A stretch of DNA of 64,000 nucleotides from IMG/VR virus record IMGVR_UViG_3300013132_000025, positions 1 to 64,000 of that record; one strand, given 5' to 3'. Origin of the DNA: a virus. Positions 40,595 to 49,853 of this stretch are shown one piece after another. Under the pieces are notes generated by a model, which had not been told where the DNA came from, did not search any database, and saw only the letters and a program-made list of their open reading frames with translations. Within the stretch, counting starts at the first letter, position 1, and each line of letters begins with the position of its first letter. Both the position numbers and the translations under genes were made by a program.

Positions 40595-41680
40595 CTATCC
40601 TCCCGTTCCAACAGTGTCAGCATTTGGGGGAGCAGGTACTCCAGAGCCTCTTGGTCCAGAGTGTGGTGTATACGGTCCTACTTGATAACTAAATCCTCTT
40701 GTTATCAATGTTTCAAGTTCTTTTTCGCTAAAATTTCCACCGATAAAATCTGAATATTTAGTTGCAACATCTTTTGCTGCTTGAGTTCTTGTTTCCTTAT
40801 TACTATATACTGGCTCAGACCATTCAATAAATTCAGAAAATCCAACACCATCTTTAAATCTTCCCAAAGCCTTTTTTGCTGTTGTGGTAACTTCTTGTTC
40901 AAAAGTATTTTGAAGATCTTCAATATAATCACATTTTAATTCCCATTGGGGCATTAACTCATCGTTTGCAAATCTTACTTGGGGAAAATCTAACGGACGG
41001 ATTCTCCAATGCCAATTAAGGTGAGGATAATGAAATACCATATTATTTTTATCAAAATTACCGGCTTGTGTAACGTAATAAAAATAACTTTTAAACCATT
41101 CGGCAAATTGAACCATTCCGCTTCTCATTGGTCCATCAACAAACTTTTTATAACCTTGGTTTTCGCTAAGGGAATACGCTATTTGTCCAACTCCAACTTC
41201 ATCTGGAAAATCTTCATAACGAGAAGCATATTGCTTATTAAAACCCCACATACCTTCTGCACCAAAAAATCCTCTTATAGTTAAATCTTCAATTGAAACG
41301 CCAAGTATTTGAATTACTTGACCTCCATATGTATCAATAACATTAGTTCTTAAACTATATTTCCAACTAACGTCATTCGGAGAAAGATATAGGGTAATCT
41401 TTTCTGGAAAACTTCCTTCAGAGATACTTGCTACTCCCGGAGCGCTAAAAGAACAAGTATTTTTTATACTTCTAACGCCGCCTCGAAAATAAGTTTTTTT
41501 ACCACCGTCATCTTTAGAGGCATCTCCAGTTTTTGAATTTACATCATCATCAGCCTGTTGAAGATAATCATTGTATTCGGCAGCATCTGGAAAATTAGAA
41601 CGCAAACGATCAAATCTTTTTACATATCTTTCCTGTATAGTATTTTCACCGGGTTTAGATATGGGTCTTATCTCAGGCAT
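40595..41680 (-). CDS. Tail/baseplate structural protein
   Basis: 361 aa. A central region (FPEKITLYLSPNDVSWKYSL ... VIQILGVSIEDLTIRGFFGA) resembles the LysM-less tail proteins that follow tape measure genes in myophages. Aromatic-rich segments (FAEWFKSYFYYVTQAG, FHYPHLNWHWRIRPLDFPQV) recall tube-like folds. The C-terminus is Pro/Gly-rich. It starts at an ATG overlapping the tape-measure stop and ends eight bases before the next gene. Probable baseplate-tube junction protein (inference). Confidence 0.55.
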   Translation of the reverse strand: MPEIRPISKPGENTIQERYVKRFDRLRSNFPDAAEYNDYLQQADDDVNSKTGDASKDDGGKKTYFRGGVRSIKNTCSFSAPGVASISEGSFPEKITLYLSPNDVSWKYSLRTNVIDTYGGQVIQILGVSIEDLTIRGFFGAEGMWGFNKQYASRYEDFPDEVGVGQIAYSLSENQGYKKFVDGPMRSGMVQFAEWFKSYFYYVTQAGNFDKNNMVFHYPHLNWHWRIRPLDFPQVRFANDELMPQWELKCDYIEDLQNTFEQEVTTTAKKALGRFKDGVGFSEFIEWSEPVYSNKETRTQAAKDVATKYSDFIGGNFSEKELETLITRGFSYQVGPYTPHSGPRGSGVPAPPNADTVGTGG

Positions 41681-43977
41681 TATGGACCCCCGGGATTGGG
41701 AGTTGCTCTATTTTCTGGTCCGGGAGGAGCAACCATAACAAATTTACCTTGAGATGAGTTAGCGGCTTTGTTAAAGACATTAAACCATTTTTTAGCATCA
41801 TCGCTAAGACCAATCTTAATTTCGCCTTCTTTTTGAACTTTATTTTCCATTGCAGAAAGAACTTCTCTTTTAAACCCTTTAGAATCAAGTTTGTTTTCAT
41901 CAACTTTCTTTTGAATAAGTTTTCTCTGCTGTTCTGTAATCGCGCCACCCTCTTTATAACTAGACAACGCTCTAGTAAATTCTCCTTTAAGGGAATCAAG
42001 AACTCCTTTTGGAATATTTCCTTTAGTAGAATCCCACGTTACTCCCGGGCCTTCAAAAGAAATTCCATAACTTTCATTAAGAGTTTTCCATGCCTTCTTT
42101 GCTGCGCTCTCATTAGAACTTCCGGCTGTCATCAAAAGACTTGCTGCTCTTTCTGCATCAGTACCTTGTGCGGCTTCAATTGCTTTTGCTAAAGCCTCTT
42201 TATCTCCACTCATACGAGCATCATAAATATCTTTTACTTTTTCTTCAAAATCAGGGCCTTTTCCACCAATATCTATGTTTTCAAAATTAAGGCCACTGCG
42301 TTCTCTAAACATAGGAATCCCGGGGATTCCTCCTTCTGAAAGGCCTTCAAACCCAAAGTCTGTTGCGCCCTCTTGAGAAAGTTCTCTAAATCTTTTAAAT
42401 GCTTTCTTTCCAAGACCGCTTCTTGCTGCACGCTCTCCTCGTCTTCCTGTTCCCTGATAATATGCTTCATATCCTTTTCCAACTGCATCAATTTCTTTTC
42501 TTACTTTTGCTTGTGCCAAAACTTTAGGTGCTTGGTTGTACATCTCTCTAATAGCAGGAAGAGGTTTGTTCATCATTCCTGCAACTAGCATTAATGCTCT
42601 ATCCTTGTTTCCACCCGTTCTTTGGGCGATATCATCAACGGTTTTAACAAGCATCTTGATTCTTTCAGTCTCTACTTCGTCTGCCTTTTCCCCGCCTCCC
42701 ATAGCATAAGGCATATCTAGAGCAAGCGCAAGCATATCGTCGGAATTTCTAAACTGAGCGCCGGGACCGCCGCCCATAATTCCAGCCGCAAACAATCCTG
42801 ACATATCTGAAGAATTCAAAACTCCCTGAATCATAGATGCGTCTATGCCAGTAAAACTAGAGGCTATTTGCCCAGCCCTCATGCCAGAAGTCCCTACGGC
42901 TCCTCCTTGAAAAGTTGCAAAAGCCGCTTGACTTGTCTCTCTTGAATAATCTTGAACACTTTTACCAGCCATTCTAGCAGCAGGACCAAATTCTTTAATT
43001 AAATCTGCACTATCTTTTACGTCTGCCTTTAATTGCTTTACTGAAAGACTTAACATATCAATCGCACCGCTTATATCAATTGCAGTAGTATTAACAATAT
43101 CAGTTACGGCTTCTTCGACAGAAACTCTTTCTCCAAGATTTCTGAAGCCTGCTTGACTAACGCCTTGATTAATTTCTAAAGCCCTTTCGTAAGAAAGCAT
43201 ATCGAAAGGATTTAACGATCTTGTAAAAGCACGGTATCTAGTTTTAAATCCTTCTGACTGAGCAGGACTCATGCTGCTTCCAAAAAGTCCCCCTCCAAGC
43301 ATATTTGGATTTGTGCCTCCACTTAATATCATCGAAGGAAATGCCATCCTTCCTGAAACTAATGACCCAAAGGAAGATCCGCTTTGAGAAAATGATTCAT
43401 ATCCCGGGCCTTGATAACCCGCTAACATTCCCAATTCAGTAGGTTGAGTTACATATGGCTCAACTATCCTTTGGGCACCAGCATAGAAATTTTTTCCAAT
43501 GTTTTGGGGTAGGAAATTGGACGCAAGCGCTAGTGTTGAAGTGATACCTCCCCGCAAAATCATTGATCTTGCTAAGAAGTCATAAAATGGATTATCTTCG
43601 CTTCCTGAAAATATAGAATCAGATCTACCCTCTTTTGATACCCCCAATCCGGTTAATGCTTTGTTAAATATGCCAGAAGATTTTCCTCCAATTTGCCCCG
43701 GTTGTGGGGTTTGAGCATTCATATTAGAAGAGGGTCTTCCACCCCCGCCGCCAAGTCCACCACTTAAGTTTTGAATTGCCTGAGTAAGACTTTGGATTTT
43801 TTCCGTATTCTCTATCAGCGCAGCCTTATGTTGCTCAAGAACAGATGTAAAGTTTTGTTGAGATGCGCCTAAGCCAGTTTTTTCTTCATTAACTTTTCTA
43901 AATGCGCCCGTAAAAGTGTCCATTAAGACACCTTCCATATCTCTCCAATTAGTTACCTTTACATCTTGAGAAGCCAT
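41680..43977 (-). CDS. Tape measure protein
   Basis: 765 aa. The N-terminal ~75 residues are helical with heptads (FTSVLEQHKAALIENTEKIQ), followed by a Gly-rich linker and long helical tracts; a hydrophobic stretch lies near residues 135-160 (SMILRGGITSTLALASNFLP). It sits directly after the frameshifted tail chaperone pair, the standard place for tape measure genes in tailed phages. The protein would set tail length and may exit into the host on infection. A GGAG site precedes the ATG. No lysozyme-type domain is seen. Confidence 0.78.
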   Translation of the reverse strand: MASQDVKVTNWRDMEGVLMDTFTGAFRKVNEEKTGLGASQQNFTSVLEQHKAALIENTEKIQSLTQAIQNLSGGLGGGGGRPSSNMNAQTPQPGQIGGKSSGIFNKALTGLGVSKEGRSDSIFSGSEDNPFYDFLARSMILRGGITSTLALASNFLPQNIGKNFYAGAQRIVEPYVTQPTELGMLAGYQGPGYESFSQSGSSFGSLVSGRMAFPSMILSGGTNPNMLGGGLFGSSMSPAQSEGFKTRYRAFTRSLNPFDMLSYERALEINQGVSQAGFRNLGERVSVEEAVTDIVNTTAIDISGAIDMLSLSVKQLKADVKDSADLIKEFGPAARMAGKSVQDYSRETSQAAFATFQGGAVGTSGMRAGQIASSFTGIDASMIQGVLNSSDMSGLFAAGIMGGGPGAQFRNSDDMLALALDMPYAMGGGEKADEVETERIKMLVKTVDDIAQRTGGNKDRALMLVAGMMNKPLPAIREMYNQAPKVLAQAKVRKEIDAVGKGYEAYYQGTGRRGERAARSGLGKKAFKRFRELSQEGATDFGFEGLSEGGIPGIPMFRERSGLNFENIDIGGKGPDFEEKVKDIYDARMSGDKEALAKAIEAAQGTDAERAASLLMTAGSSNESAAKKAWKTLNESYGISFEGPGVTWDSTKGNIPKGVLDSLKGEFTRALSSYKEGGAITEQQRKLIQKKVDENKLDSKGFKREVLSAMENKVQKEGEIKIGLSDDAKKWFNVFNKAANSSQGKFVMVAPPGPENRATPNPGGP

Positions 43978-43979
43978 GA

Positions 43980-44318
43980 TTAATTCTCCAACTCATCGGT
44001 TGACATTATATGAAGACCACTTAAGAAATCAGTAATTGACTGGAATTCTTCTGGAGAAGTTGGTACAATCTGCTCATACCCGTCCAAAGAATCTTCTTTA
44101 TTTAGATCATATATTTCTTGATATAAAGTTGGAAACGCTTGAACCATTGACTGCTTGAATTGCTCATTCTTGTTTTCATATTCATCTTCAATTTCCCAAA
44201 TAAGAAGAGCCGAGTTCATTTGATATGTCAGTTGGTTTAAGTGTTTTGAATTTCTGATAAGTCCTGCTCTATCAAGGGATCTGAGGAAGAATTTGAATTC
44301 CTCAGATCCGTCATTGAT
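43980..44318 (-). CDS. Tail assembly chaperone, -1 frameshift extension (T-like part)
   Basis: 112 codons in the -1 frame relative to the 162-aa chaperone, open from the slippery site to TAA at 43980. It begins INDGSEEFKFFLRSLDRAGL and continues through an internal ATG at 44219. That ATG has no Shine-Dalgarno site, and the reading frame upstream of it keeps protein-like character, so the extension is most likely made only by frameshifting (predicted fusion: 136 plus 112 residues). In lambda-type systems the extended product binds tape measure protein while the tube assembles. Confidence 0.75.
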   Translation of the reverse strand: MNDGSEEFKFFLRSLDRAGLIRNSKHLNQLTYQMNSALLIWEIEDEYENKNEQFKQSMVQAFPTLYQEIYDLNKEDSLDGYEQIVPTSPEEFQSITDFLSGLHIMSTDELEN

Positions 44319-44725
44319 AAATTTTGGCTTTCCTCTATCGTCAGATAGACTTCATTTAATAAATCAAGATACTGCGCGTTAATAATTTCGATTACTGGCC
44401 AGTGCCAGTTTTTTCTAATATAATTAAACCTGTCTCTAATTGACTGAAGAACCGCATCGTCGTCAAATCTTGGCATAAAAGGCTTTTCGTTGATAGATAC
44501 AATTGATGCGGCTGCAATGGCTACGGCAACTGCCTTTTCTTCTGTAATTGTATCTTTATATTCTTTTACAAGTTGACCGACTGCAAGTTCTTCGTCAATT
44601 CTAAGAGTTTTAATTTCAAATTGATGACCTGACCATTCAAAAACTTTATTTAAATGACCGATATGTACAATCTGAACAAACCTATCCAAACTTTCTTTTG
44701 ATAAAAAATCCTGACTTGATTCCAA
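44237..44725 (-). CDS. Tail assembly chaperone (G-like part)
   Basis: 162 aa from TTG 44725, with AGGAG six bases upstream. Compact helical protein (GHQFEIKTLRIDEELAVGQL, RFNYIRKNWHWPVIEIINAQ). It lies between tail tube and tape measure, the conserved position of chaperone genes. Codons 134-136 read CAA AAT TTA, which includes the heptamer A AAT TTA; ribosomes slipping by -1 there enter the downstream frame. Normal termination gives 162 aa. Function inferred from synteny and the slippery site. Confidence 0.75.
   Translation of the reverse strand: MESSQDFLSKESLDRFVQIVHIGHLNKVFEWSGHQFEIKTLRIDEELAVGQLVKEYKDTITEEKAVAVAIAAASIVSINEKPFMPRFDDDAVLQSIRDRFNYIRKNWHWPVIEIINAQYLDLLNEVYLTIEESQNLSMTDLRNSNSSSDPLIEQDLSEIQNT
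44318..44324 (-). other. Programmed -1 frameshift site A_AAT_TTA
   Basis: In the chaperone's zero frame the codons are CAA-AAT-TTA (44326-44318). The heptamer fits X_XXY_YYZ exactly, allowing re-pairing with AAA and TTT. The -1 frame then stays open for 112 codons. Confidence 0.75.
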
Positions 44726-44738
44726 TTCATTCTCCTAA

Positions 44739-45344
44739 TTATAGACCCCAAGGGGCATCTTTGACAGATCCAATACTATCAAATAGATCTGGATCATCTG
44801 CTGGGGTAACTGGGGCGGTGCTTGTGTTAATAAGTTTTGTATACCATACTGAGACTTGAAGAGGGTTGATTGTTGAATCAACTCTTGTTGTTTCATCTTC
44901 TCTTACGTCCACAATTCTTGCACCTAAGAATTCTTTTGTTCTAAATCCAGCATTTGGATTTGGATCACGAATCACTCTAACAAGTTTAATTTGACTTCCA
45001 TCATCTCCTGTTGCTGATGGATTTGTCATCATCCAGTTAAATAAGTCTGCTAGATCGTTAATCTTTGTATTTCCAAACGCAAGGCCTAACTGATCGTAGA
45101 TTGTTTTATCAAAACTTTCCATAATTGTCAAAGTAATTTCTCCGTGAGAAATTGCTCTAGGAACAATAACTTCAGTTGGCCTCAGATAATTCAAAGGATG
45201 AACTTCGACAGCAGGCGCAATTGGTTGGGGAGACCTGTGAGCAACTTCTTGACATAGAATAAATGTACTTTGCTTACTAGCCGATCCGATAAAGGCCCAA
45301 GCCGTAAATGCGGAACCTGTCTGTCTTACTCTGTTAATAGCCAT
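44739..45344 (-). CDS. Tail tube protein
   Basis: 201 aa. Beta-rich protein immediately downstream of the sheath gene, the standard place for the tube subunit. Residues YLRPTEVIVPRAISHGEITL and TIMESFDKTIYDQLGLAFGN, followed by KEFLGARIVDVRE, fit the strand-helix-strand pattern of tube proteins that share the T4 gp19 fold. No Cys-rich or membrane feature. Subunits would stack as hexameric rings inside the sheath. Confidence 0.75.
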   Translation of the reverse strand: MAINRVRQTGSAFTAWAFIGSASKQSTFILCQEVAHRSPQPIAPAVEVHPLNYLRPTEVIVPRAISHGEITLTIMESFDKTIYDQLGLAFGNTKINDLADLFNWMMTNPSATGDDGSQIKLVRVIRDPNPNAGFRTKEFLGARIVDVREDETTRVDSTINPLQVSVWYTKLINTSTAPVTPADDPDLFDSIGSVKDAPWGL

Positions 45345-45360
45345 TTTATATTCTTACTCC

Positions 45361-47196
45361 TTATAAGATTAGGTTAATTCCGCCACCAGAAGCGGTGTTG
45401 GTTGCGCCAGTAAGACTAATTCCAAATGTAATCTGGACATAGTGTACTGTGTAAACTGGCTTGTATTGCCAACGAACTTCGACTACAGTAGGATCACTTG
45501 CAGAAATCCTTGCTGCTAATCCATTGTAAGCGGTTAGTTGTCCCAAGTTGACTAGACTTCTAAGAACCTGATCAACAATTGAAGCAACTTTACCGGGAGC
45601 CGCAGCATCTGCAAAGATTTGTCCAATTACGGAATCATCAAGTGCTGTTGTTACTCTTTTAATCATATTATTTCTTTGAAGAGCAACTGGAAATTCTCTT
45701 TTATTAATGTCGCTTGGAGTAGTTGTGATTTCGTGACGTACTCTAATAGATCCTGTGCTTGAAATCTGTTCAACTACTAGAAGGCCAGAGGCGGCATCAG
45801 TATTCTTGTCTAGAGTCGTTCTTTCATCTTTAACAACAGAAAGTCCTGCTACTTGTTTTCTAGTCAGAGAGGTCGCAACATCTCTTCCTGCGTGCATTCC
45901 CGCGAGGGCTGCTGCAACAAATTGACCGCCAATATTAGTATTGACGCTAAGAAAACTGTTGTAATAAGAAAATACTGCTGGGGATAAGAGACAGATATCT
46001 CCTGCTGTATCTGAATCTCCTCCCAAAGTTAACGCTTGGGATCTTAGACTTTCTTTTGAAACCGCAGTAGAAGAGCCGTCCATGCCGAGAATTGAAGTCT
46101 TAAAGATATTTCTTAACTTCATTTTGACAATGTGCGCCTGAACAAGACTAAATACATTTGTTTCTCCAGTAAGAGGAACAATTAGTTGACCGTCTTCATC
46201 ATCTTCTAGTTTTAAAAGCGCATTTTCATAATCCGAAGTTGTAGCGCTTGGAGGAACTGCAACGGCAACTAGAGAAGATGCTCCATTTAAGATAGACAAT
46301 TTAGCAGCAAACGACAACTCAGAATCAATATTTCCGGTTGCGTCAAAAGCATCTCCATATTTATCCACTACATCGTTAAAATCTGAAAAAATAGTTGGTT
46401 TCCAATAGTCTACATCAGCATAGTCGTATTGAACAGTAACCGTGTCTCCACTATCAATTCCGGGGACTGGGGTTGGATACCCAGTAGGATCAATAGTATT
46501 GTCTGTATAAGTTGTCGCGGTTCCATTATTGATTGTTGGGATATTAGCCGCAGTTCCGGGAAGTTTATAGAACGGACCCCAACTTGGGTTTAGATTTGTT
46601 CCTAAGTTTTCTGAACGATATACATTTCTTCCAATAACTGTAACAGAGGCATTAGCGGTTCCAATGCTTGAAATTGTAACAGTATCCACAGGGTCATCTA
46701 GAGTCACCGTTCCTGTAACGCCACCGATTCCGCTTTCATAAGAGGTTGTCCCTCCCCCGCTGTTAATATCAAGAACATAAGAAACAGCGTATTGATATTG
46801 ACCGGCAGGAACTACGGTTCCTACGGCTGTTGCTGGGGTTGCGGTTGGAGTGCCGGGGTACGGTACTGCGCGAATCGTTGTTGTTTCATCACCAGTGGCG
46901 GTTCCCGCTGTCTGATTGATGATAAAATTACCCGGTCCAATTACTTCGTAAGAAACTGGCTTTGTAACAGTAAAAGACAAATTTGGGGTTGTTGCTGTTC
47001 CGATAACAATACCCTTTTTGCCCAGCGTTACGGTTGCAGTTCCGTCTAAAACAACATTTTCACTATAAGTTTGATAACCTCTAGATTCTCCAATTAAAAC
47101 CGGAACAACTTGAGATGGAACATTGCCCGGAGTTAATGGTGAAGGCTGAAGTTCTCTTACCGGAAGAACTCCGGGTGGTACATATGCCATTGCCAT
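45361..47196 (-). CDS. Contractile tail sheath protein
   Basis: 611 aa. N-terminal YVPPGVLPVRELQPSPLTPG is a typical sheath start. The C-terminal ~200 residues are conserved-like: GGQFVAAALAGMHAGRDVAT, LTRKQVAGLSVVKDERTTLD, then RVRHEITT and VEVRWQYKPVYTVHYVQITF. A beta-rich insertion of ~170 residues with Ig-like repeats (SIGTANASVTVIGRNVYRS) lies in the N-terminal half. Contraction of the sheath drives the tube through the envelope. This gene establishes the myovirus morphology. Confidence 0.92.
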   Translation of the reverse strand: MAMAYVPPGVLPVRELQPSPLTPGNVPSQVVPVLIGESRGYQTYSENVVLDGTATVTLGKKGIVIGTATTPNLSFTVTKPVSYEVIGPGNFIINQTAGTATGDETTTIRAVPYPGTPTATPATAVGTVVPAGQYQYAVSYVLDINSGGGTTSYESGIGGVTGTVTLDDPVDTVTISSIGTANASVTVIGRNVYRSENLGTNLNPSWGPFYKLPGTAANIPTINNGTATTYTDNTIDPTGYPTPVPGIDSGDTVTVQYDYADVDYWKPTIFSDFNDVVDKYGDAFDATGNIDSELSFAAKLSILNGASSLVAVAVPPSATTSDYENALLKLEDDEDGQLIVPLTGETNVFSLVQAHIVKMKLRNIFKTSILGMDGSSTAVSKESLRSQALTLGGDSDTAGDICLLSPAVFSYYNSFLSVNTNIGGQFVAAALAGMHAGRDVATSLTRKQVAGLSVVKDERTTLDKNTDAASGLLVVEQISSTGSIRVRHEITTTPSDINKREFPVALQRNNMIKRVTTALDDSVIGQIFADAAAPGKVASIVDQVLRSLVNLGQLTAYNGLAARISASDPTVVEVRWQYKPVYTVHYVQITFGISLTGATNTASGGGINLIL

Positions 47197-47276
47197 TAGA
47201 AAACCATCCTTTTCGCTTGCTGCTTAATTAAATGTCTACCTATTAAGATTTAAGAAAACGAATACTTTATAGGAAA

Positions 47277-47939
47277 TTATTCAATCTCTTTACCCAGTTT
47301 CAAAGAAATGTCTTGGAATGGGCCTCCAACATAGGTTGTATCAATCTGAATACCCTCAACAAATTGCTGGTAAATAGAGCCAGAATCGAAGGTTCCAATA
47401 CATCCAAAATTATACCCAACTGTGTAAATTCTTTGGTCTGTAAGACCCCAAGACGCTCCACTCATAGTCTGTTCAGCAACAGGTTCTAGGCTTCCAATTG
47501 ATAATTGAACATCCACCCTTGCTTCGCTTTCAATAAGTCTTCTGAACGGAACATTCATAACGCGACCAAACGACAGCATATTAACTACGCTGTCTGAAAT
47601 AAAATCTCTATCCATAGACGTTAGGGCAAAGATTTCCAAGGTAATAACTCCCTCAAAATACCATTTTTGTGCAATATTATCATCATCATAATAATCTATG
47701 TGACCAATTCCAGCACTTTTAAGACTTCTTTCTTGAAACCCAACAATTAATGATGGATATTGCTCCGGTCTTTGAGGATATTCAATAGTAATATGTGATT
47801 TTGTTAACAATTCTGAAGATTTATAGCCGGGGAAATATGTTTCTTGATTATTAAAAACGGCTTGGAACGCTGTAACTACTGAGCGTTTTACTTCCATCTT
47901 GTAGTTAATAGGCGCTCTTAACATGCTTGTATTAGACAT
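47277..47939 (-). CDS. Probable tail terminator / head-tail completion protein
   Basis: 220 aa from ATG 47939; a GTG at 47957 would add six residues. Mixed alpha/beta with KRSVVTAFQAVFNNQETYFP at the N-terminus and YFEGVITLEIFALTSMDRDF in the middle, then SIGSLEPVAEQTMSG. Placed between connector genes and the sheath gene, the usual site of the tail terminator that caps tube and sheath. The start overlaps the end of the preceding gene by eight bases. Name is by synteny. Confidence 0.5.
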   Translation of the reverse strand: MSNTSMLRAPINYKMEVKRSVVTAFQAVFNNQETYFPGYKSSELLTKSHITIEYPQRPEQYPSLIVGFQERSLKSAGIGHIDYYDDDNIAQKWYFEGVITLEIFALTSMDRDFISDSVVNMLSFGRVMNVPFRRLIESEARVDVQLSIGSLEPVAEQTMSGASWGLTDQRIYTVGYNFGCIGTFDSGSIYQQFVEGIQIDTTYVGGPFQDISLKLGKEIE

Positions 47940-48606
47940 AACCCCAACCATCTTCACCGCTATAATCGGCTAATGTTGTACCACTATTGATTTCAATTTC
48001 ATAAGTTGGATCAGATCTGGGGATTCTAACCGCTTCGAAATTTTGAGAAACAACAATATCTGTATTTTCTATATAATTTGTTTCTGAATTCATATATCCA
48101 CGATTTAATTCTGCTCTTAAAGGTACTGGAAAGACTTTTTGGACTCTATACCTATCTCCAGTACCTGTAATTGTAATAGGGCCTGTTGGGTTTGGCATAT
48201 CAATTCTTACTGTAATTATTAAATCACCATCTTGAATGAAAGGCATCCAAGGGGCGACTCCTGATGTGACAAATATCTTAAAATAACCAGTTCTATTTGG
48301 GCTGTCGTCATCAATCATCATATTACCATCCCCAAGAGTGAGATAAGTAAAATAACCATCACTCCAACCGGCACTAAATCCAAGGTTGCTACCGACTGTT
48401 GAACTTTGTTCATAAACATCATCAAATGTCTCGTCCCATTCAGTACGGCCAACAGCAACATCATCTGTGTTGTAAATACGCTTAATTACAACAGGATTTC
48501 CATATCTAAACATATAATCAAATACAGATTGACGAACATTTTTAACTTCGGCTGGAGTAGAATTGTCATCATATCCATATTTGAACATCATGTTTTCAAT
48601 AGCCAT
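47932..48606 (-). CDS. Head-tail connector-region protein
   Basis: 224 aa from ATG 48606 (MAIENMMFKYGYDDNSTPAE), with AAGG eight bases upstream; the longer frame up to 48849 would run antiparallel inside the upstream gene and is rejected. The sequence is soluble, with YFTYLTLGDGNMMIDDDSPN and a RIPRSDPTYEIEINSG end. It lies between a probable adaptor and the tail terminator. Likely a neck protein; family not recognised. Confidence 0.5.
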   Translation of the reverse strand: MAIENMMFKYGYDDNSTPAEVKNVRQSVFDYMFRYGNPVVIKRIYNTDDVAVGRTEWDETFDDVYEQSSTVGSNLGFSAGWSDGYFTYLTLGDGNMMIDDDSPNRTGYFKIFVTSGVAPWMPFIQDGDLIITVRIDMPNPTGPITITGTGDRYRVQKVFPVPLRAELNRGYMNSETNYIENTDIVVSQNFEAVRIPRSDPTYEIEINSGTTLADYSGEDGWGYV

Positions 48607-48616
48607 GCTAATAACC

Positions 48617-49216
48617 TTATCTGTAACCCATAAAGCGTGGGTAACGGACGCGCATTGGGATTGGGATAAGGCGACCCTGCTTGCTGTCCACAAGACCGCG
48701 AGCCTTCCCAAGTTGCAGGTAAGAACGCTTGAATACACGAAGAGCATTTTTAAACTGTTCTTCTTCTGTGGTATAGATTTCTTTCCATCTGTTTTGATAT
48801 GTAGTTCTGTCAAGAAGGGTAATATTTCCCGATCCTGTTGGAAGAGCAACTTCTACATAAGAACGAATAAGGTGATGAATAATCTCTAATGTCATTGCTT
48901 GACCCATCAAGGTGTGATGATCTTTCCATGGGAAGTCCGTCAATGTAAAGGTGGGGCTTGAGGGGTTTGGAAAGGTATAGTTAATTCTTTCTAGAGCAAA
49001 AGGGAAAAGCAAAGATGATTTTTCTTGACTAAAATTCTTGCGAGAAATATCATAAAGATATGGACCTCCGGGAACAGAATCAAATCCATCTTCTACTTTT
49101 AACCATGCTAAATCTAAAGAAAATTGTTGTTCTGGAGTTAACTCCCCACTAGGAATAGTTGGATAAGTTGACTGCAAACTAGCGCCCGTTGAGGCAGTTG
49201 GTATGGTTAATGCCAT
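48617..49216 (-). CDS. Head-tail adaptor-region protein
   Basis: 199 aa, largely helical with a Pro-rich N-terminus (TYPTIPSGELTPEQQFSLDL) and a conserved-looking helical part (QAMTLEIIHHLIRSYVEVAL, RTTYQNRWKEIYTTEEEQFK). The basic C-terminus ends RYPRFMGYR. It follows the decoration proteins and a terminator (49258-49286) in transcription order and precedes neck genes, the expected place of an adaptor or stopper. Assignment by position only. Confidence 0.5.
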   Translation of the reverse strand: MALTIPTASTGASLQSTYPTIPSGELTPEQQFSLDLAWLKVEDGFDSVPGGPYLYDISRKNFSQEKSSLLFPFALERINYTFPNPSSPTFTLTDFPWKDHHTLMGQAMTLEIIHHLIRSYVEVALPTGSGNITLLDRTTYQNRWKEIYTTEEEQFKNALRVFKRSYLQLGKARGLVDSKQGRLIPIPMRVRYPRFMGYR

Positions 49217-49257
49217 ATCTTTTCCTTTCCATAAATTAAGTTAAAGAAAAAAGACAT

Positions 49258-49286
49258 AAAAAAGGCCCAGCCGTTAGGACTGGACC
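49258..49286 (-). terminator. Rho-independent terminator after decoration-like genes
   Basis: On the minus strand GGTCCAG pairs with CTGGGCC (nine-base loop), followed by a run of T residues. It separates the 49314-50405 pair from the connector genes. Confidence 0.8.
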
Positions 49287-49313
49287 CCTTTTATTTACTT
49301 TATTTAATTTTTA

Positions 49314-49844
49314 TTAAATCTGGTCTGATCTAATAATAATTGAAGCATTACTTACAGTACCAGAAACTGCTGCAACTTCTACTCTAAGATATCCACCCTT
49401 AGCCCAAGTGGTGTTTGTTACACCATTGCTTGAGTCTGCAAAAGAACCAGTTCCGATAGTGGGACGGTCAGCAGTTACAGTTCCAAAGATAGAAGTACCT
49501 GCGGCATTTGGTCCTTGAGCGGCAGTACAGTATTTAACATCAAATTGTACAGTTCCGCCGTTTGCACCAACAGCAGCGTCTACGCCCTTGATTACAAGAT
49601 CGCGGGGAGAGCGTACTACCAATCCTGAAGCAGTACCTGAAGTTGACAGGTTGCCTTGGACGGCTAAATTAAAGTAATTATCAGATGCAGTAATATAACG
49701 ACCTTCACCGTATGTTCTTAAACAACGCAAGGTTTTCTGATTGTCTAGATTAACAGTAGCAATATTATCATACTTCAATTTTTGAGTTTCATCAACTCTA
49801 AAAGGCCTTCTTGATAAACCTCTAAGTCTTACATAGGTAGCCAT
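49314..49844 (-). CDS. Decoration-like structural protein, paralog 2
   Basis: 176 aa, beta-rich, no membrane segment. It is a clear paralog of the adjacent 183-aa protein: both contain TSGTASGLV.R.PR, GTVTA.RPTIGT and SQF/SFA patterns at the same positions. The ATG has a strong GGAGG site. The pair forms a separate transcription unit closed by the 49258-49286 terminator, suggesting high expression. Capsid decoration or head fibre is the likely role, inferred from copy number, size and place beside capsid genes. Confidence 0.55.
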   Translation of the reverse strand: MATYVRLRGLSRRPFRVDETQKLKYDNIATVNLDNQKTLRCLRTYGEGRYITASDNYFNLAVQGNLSTSGTASGLVVRSPRDLVIKGVDAAVGANGGTVQFDVKYCTAAQGPNAAGTSIFGTVTADRPTIGTGSFADSSNGVTNTTWAKGGYLRVEVAAVSGTVSNASIIIRSDQI

Positions 49845-49853
49845 GATAGCCTC

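Noticed and set aside
43980-44219. Independent 79-aa gene from ATG 44219
   Set aside because: No ribosome site; the frame upstream is open to the slippery site and protein-like. Treated as frameshift extension.
48607-48849. Longer start for the 47932-48606 gene
   Set aside because: It would overlap over 230 bases of the 199-aa upstream gene. ATG 48606 has a ribosome site and couples to the TAA at 48617.
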